Part shown: in pieces, positions 22,291-22,487 of the stretch
Position numbering within the stretch: position 1 is the first letter of the stretch
Layout of the letters: the number at the start of each line of letters is the position of its first letter
DNA from: Terrisporobacter othiniensis
Lineage (GTDB): Bacteria; Bacillota; Clostridia; Peptostreptococcales; Peptostreptococcaceae
Direction: 5' to 3'
Length of the DNA stretch: 22,487 nt
NCBI RefSeq assembly: GCF_000808015.1
Contig: NZ_JWHR01000123.1
Location: 1-22,487 of the forward strand
The notes under the pieces: generated by a model
Seen by the model: only the letters and a program-made list of their open reading frames with translations
What the model was told of the DNA's origin: nothing
The model's database searches: none
Made by a program: the position numbers and the translations under genes

Positions 22291-22487
22291 ATGAATTGTA
22301 AGTGGGTTTCTAATGAAGATAGAAATTTAACATGCAGTAGACATGCTGATTCATCTGGTTACTGTCTTTTTCACAAAGAAAATAAAAATAAAAGAGAAAT
22401 AGCTTTGTTTGATGCATATATAAAAAAAGGTGAAATTAGCGATTTTACAGGATTTCGCTTTGAAGATGAATTTGATATTAATAAAAA
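22291..22487 (+). CDS. N-terminus of a Cys/His-rich protein, likely pentapeptide-repeat type (partial)
   Basis: The ATG has a perfect AGGAGG about 6 bases upstream. The frame stays open to the window end (65 codons). The start, MNCKWVSNEDRNLTCSRH, continues to a CLFHKENK segment, giving a C-x11-C-x2-H...C-x2-H pattern suited to one zinc ion. Next comes EIALFDAYIKKGEISDFTGFRFEDEFD. In clostridia this small Cys/His module followed by an F.GF.F segment is typical of the N-terminus of pentapeptide-repeat proteins, where the FTGFRFEDEF part leads into the repeats. The repeats themselves would lie beyond the window, so the family call is tentative. The function of such proteins is mostly unknown. 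Confidence 0.65.
   Translation, partial: MNCKWVSNEDRNLTCSRHADSSGYCLFHKENKNKREIALFDAYIKKGEISDFTGFRFEDEFDINK

Overview
The window looks like chromosomal DNA from a low-GC clostridium, probably Clostridium sensu stricto. The evidence is very high A+T, A/T-ending codons, strong AGGAGG-type ribosome binding sites, and many T-tailed hairpin terminators. The gene content fits: an [FeFe]-hydrogenase maturation GTPase (HydF) beside its TM1266-family partner, a glycine riboswitch ahead of a sodium:amino-acid symporter, SH3/3D cell-wall proteins, and a VanW protein. No species is assigned.

Left part (1-5.5 kb): the frameshifted 3' end of an alanyl-tRNA editing (DHHA1) gene; an XRE regulator with a degenerate ImmA/IrrE-like domain behind a clear promoter; an unknown minus-strand gene; a Nit2/omega-amidase-type hydrolase; an MsrA-MsrB fusion that has lost key active-site residues in both halves; a DIP1984-like protein; and a 41-residue protein.

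Cell-envelope block (5.5-8.8 kb): two secreted SH3b+3D proteins separated by a gene-free stretch. That stretch holds a perfect 14-bp inverted repeat, a GC-rich island that looks like a dispersed element, and a sequence matching the WalR box next to a promoter. Then come small genes, including one built of five 11-residue repeats that resemble synuclein or LEA repeats, and a single-span membrane protein on the minus strand.

Middle (8.9-15.9 kb): the TM1266-family gene and hydF on the minus strand; a divergent 56-residue gene whose promoter carries three LexA/DinR-like boxes; a membrane-anchored VanW protein; and a three-gene unit made of a frameshifted pseudokinase, an AI-2E family permease and a secreted bactofilin-like membrane protein.

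Right part (15.9-22.5 kb): a tandem glycine riboswitch with a terminator controlling an AGCS symporter; a secreted protein of three near-identical PepSY repeats; directly behind it, probably co-transcribed, an orphan phage-type family B DNA polymerase; a convergent CarD-family regulator; a small Cys-ending protein; a gene-poor region with decayed coding fragments; and the start of a Cys/His-rich protein of the pentapeptide-repeat-associated type.

There is no complete transposon, CRISPR array, tRNA or rRNA gene. The best candidates for something undescribed are the SOS-controlled 56-residue protein, the synuclein-like 11-mer protein, the doubly degenerate MsrAB and the PepSY-PolB pair.
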